The translations under genes were made by a program, and so were the position numbers. A stretch of 64,000 nt of DNA, taken from contig JACCIC010000014.1 in NCBI GenBank assembly GCA_018907035.1, positions 1,587,001-1,651,000 of the forward strand, in the 5' to 3' direction. The notes under the pieces are model-generated. The model saw only the letters and a list, made by a program, of their open reading frames with translations, was not told the DNA's origin and ran no database searches. Positions 63,222 through 64,000 of this stretch are shown piece by piece. The stretch is from Sycobia sp. Sy_11 (taxonomy: Eukaryota; Arthropoda; Insecta; Hymenoptera; Epichrysomallidae). The first letter of the stretch is position 1, and each line of letters begins with the position of its first letter.

Positions 63222-64000
63222 TTAATAATGAAGTACTTCTTTGGTCCAGTCGAAATAATGCGACTCGTCGAATTGATGACGATGGTGATTGTTGTTACTA
63301 GCCATCTGAGGAGTACATATTTCTTTATCAGCCGTTGCGTACAATACGAGATTGGCATAGCTTAGCTTTTGAAAGTAACTGAGGGTAGTAGCTTTTTCCA
63401 GGGTGTTCAGCGAATGACAACTAGATTCGACCTTTAAATCTGAACTGATACTCTTAGATCTCGAGCTGGATTTATATTGATGCTCCTGATACGTATTCTT
63501 AATTTCCACATTCGATGCCATCGGCTGCATCTGCGGCCGTTCGTCTCCCAGTAGCCTGAGTGTCCAGGTCACAACGGCAAAGGTGGCGGCGTTCGTTGGA
63601 AAAGCTCGAATGACGGTGGAATTTAGGCCGCGAAACAGGCATGAGTAACCCTCCGCGTTAACAGACTTGCGAAAGCAGTCTACGGCTCCCGTATACTTGG
63701 ACGTAGAGTCGGCCTGAAGTCGGGACTTTACGACATCCAGGGGATAGGAGACGACCCATGAGGCTGTGCCTGCTAGCCCGCCCGCCAGGAGCATGTGAAA
63801 AGTGGAAATCGGCCGCTCGGACTTGGTGAGAGTCTCGTACGTCACGAAGTAAACCCCATAGCTGGGGGCCTCACGCAACAGGGTGATCCCTAAGCCGCTG
63901 AACACGCCTCGCATACCGTCGATTTTGTGGATCTGCCTCAGGCACTGCAAAGGTCCGGAATACGAACCTCGTTCTCGAGCGCTCGAGGAACTCTGGAGTT
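63222..64000 (-). CDS. SLC25A29-like mitochondrial carrier, 3' part
   Basis: Member of the mitochondrial carrier family, closest in my memory to SLC25A29, which moves basic amino acids across the inner membrane. The visible 258 residues begin inside the second repeat, just after its PX[D/E]XX[K/R] signature would occur, and reach the stop at 63222-63224. The coding strand is open up to the right edge, so the gene continues beyond the window. Matching blocks are GVFSGLGITLLREAPSYGVY, LLAGGLAGTASWVVSYPLD with VVKSRLQAD (third-repeat signature PLDVVK), YTGAVDCFRKSV and RGLNSTVIRAFPTNAATFA. After the sixth helix an unusual tail of about 105 residues follows, rich in Ser, His and Asn. The nearest relatives SLC25A45, A47 and A48 cannot be fully excluded, but YPLDVVKSRLQAD favours A29. 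Confidence 0.88.
   Translation of the reverse strand, partial: LQSSSSARERGSYSGPLQCLRQIHKIDGMRGVFSGLGITLLREAPSYGVYFVTYETLTKSERPISTFHMLLAGGLAGTASWVVSYPLDVVKSRLQADSTSKYTGAVDCFRKSVNAEGYSCLFRGLNSTVIRAFPTNAATFAVVTWTLRLLGDERPQMQPMASNVEIKNTYQEHQYKSSSRSKSISSDLKVESSCHSLNTLEKATTLSYFQKLSYANLVLYATADKEICTPQMASNNNHHRHQFDESHYFDWTKEVLHY

Overview
The window is eukaryotic nuclear DNA from an arthropod, most likely a holometabolous insect. Its genes are split by AT-rich introns. It carries metazoan families (KLHL10, VPS54, DYNC2LI1, an SLC25A29-like carrier), a eukaryotic tRNA-Glu and a U1-like snRNA, plus mariner and BEL/Pao remnants and very many long (TA)n, (GA)n and (CA)n arrays. The set would suit a hymenopteran, but that is inference; the species cannot be read from the sequence.

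Layout. Positions 1-20,700 are almost gene-free: AT-rich DNA dense in microsatellites, with a U1 snRNA-like locus (minus, 4026-4219), a 3'-truncated mariner (8939-9637), an internally deleted second mariner (10555-11412) and a broken BEL/Pao gag (11904-12796). Positions 20,747-33,605 hold a complete six-exon DYNC2LI1 (dynein-2 light intermediate chain) on the minus strand. Its introns contain an inverted minisatellite and several degenerate repeats. Positions 35,928-40,737 hold a complete thirteen-exon VPS54 (GARP tethering subunit), minus strand, with a CpG-rich region upstream. Positions 44,048-60,336 hold a complete eight-exon KLHL10 (BTB-BACK-kelch Cul3 adaptor), minus strand. Its introns host a full-length but broken mariner, a Penelope-like inverted repeat and a tRNA-Glu(CTC) on the opposite strand. 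At 63,222-64,000 lies the 3' part of an SLC25A29-like mitochondrial carrier gene, minus strand, running off the right edge.

The three complete models were built by hand from splice signals, reading phase and recalled family sequences. All junction phases agree, and the predicted lengths are 358, 979 and 697 residues, of which the first two are very close to the human proteins. The four protein genes share a strand but act separately: ciliary retrograde transport (DYNC2LI1), endosome-to-Golgi tethering (VPS54), ubiquitin-ligase substrate selection in male germ cells (KLHL10) and mitochondrial amino-acid transport (the SLC25 protein). Nothing suggests an operon.

Most worth a second look: the enlarged U1-like RNA with an altered splice-site-recognition end; KLHL10 acceptors that follow A-runs instead of pyrimidine tracts; a minisatellite that flips orientation midway; an inverted repeat whose loop carries a hammerhead-like motif; and a GC-AG intron that splits a P-loop.
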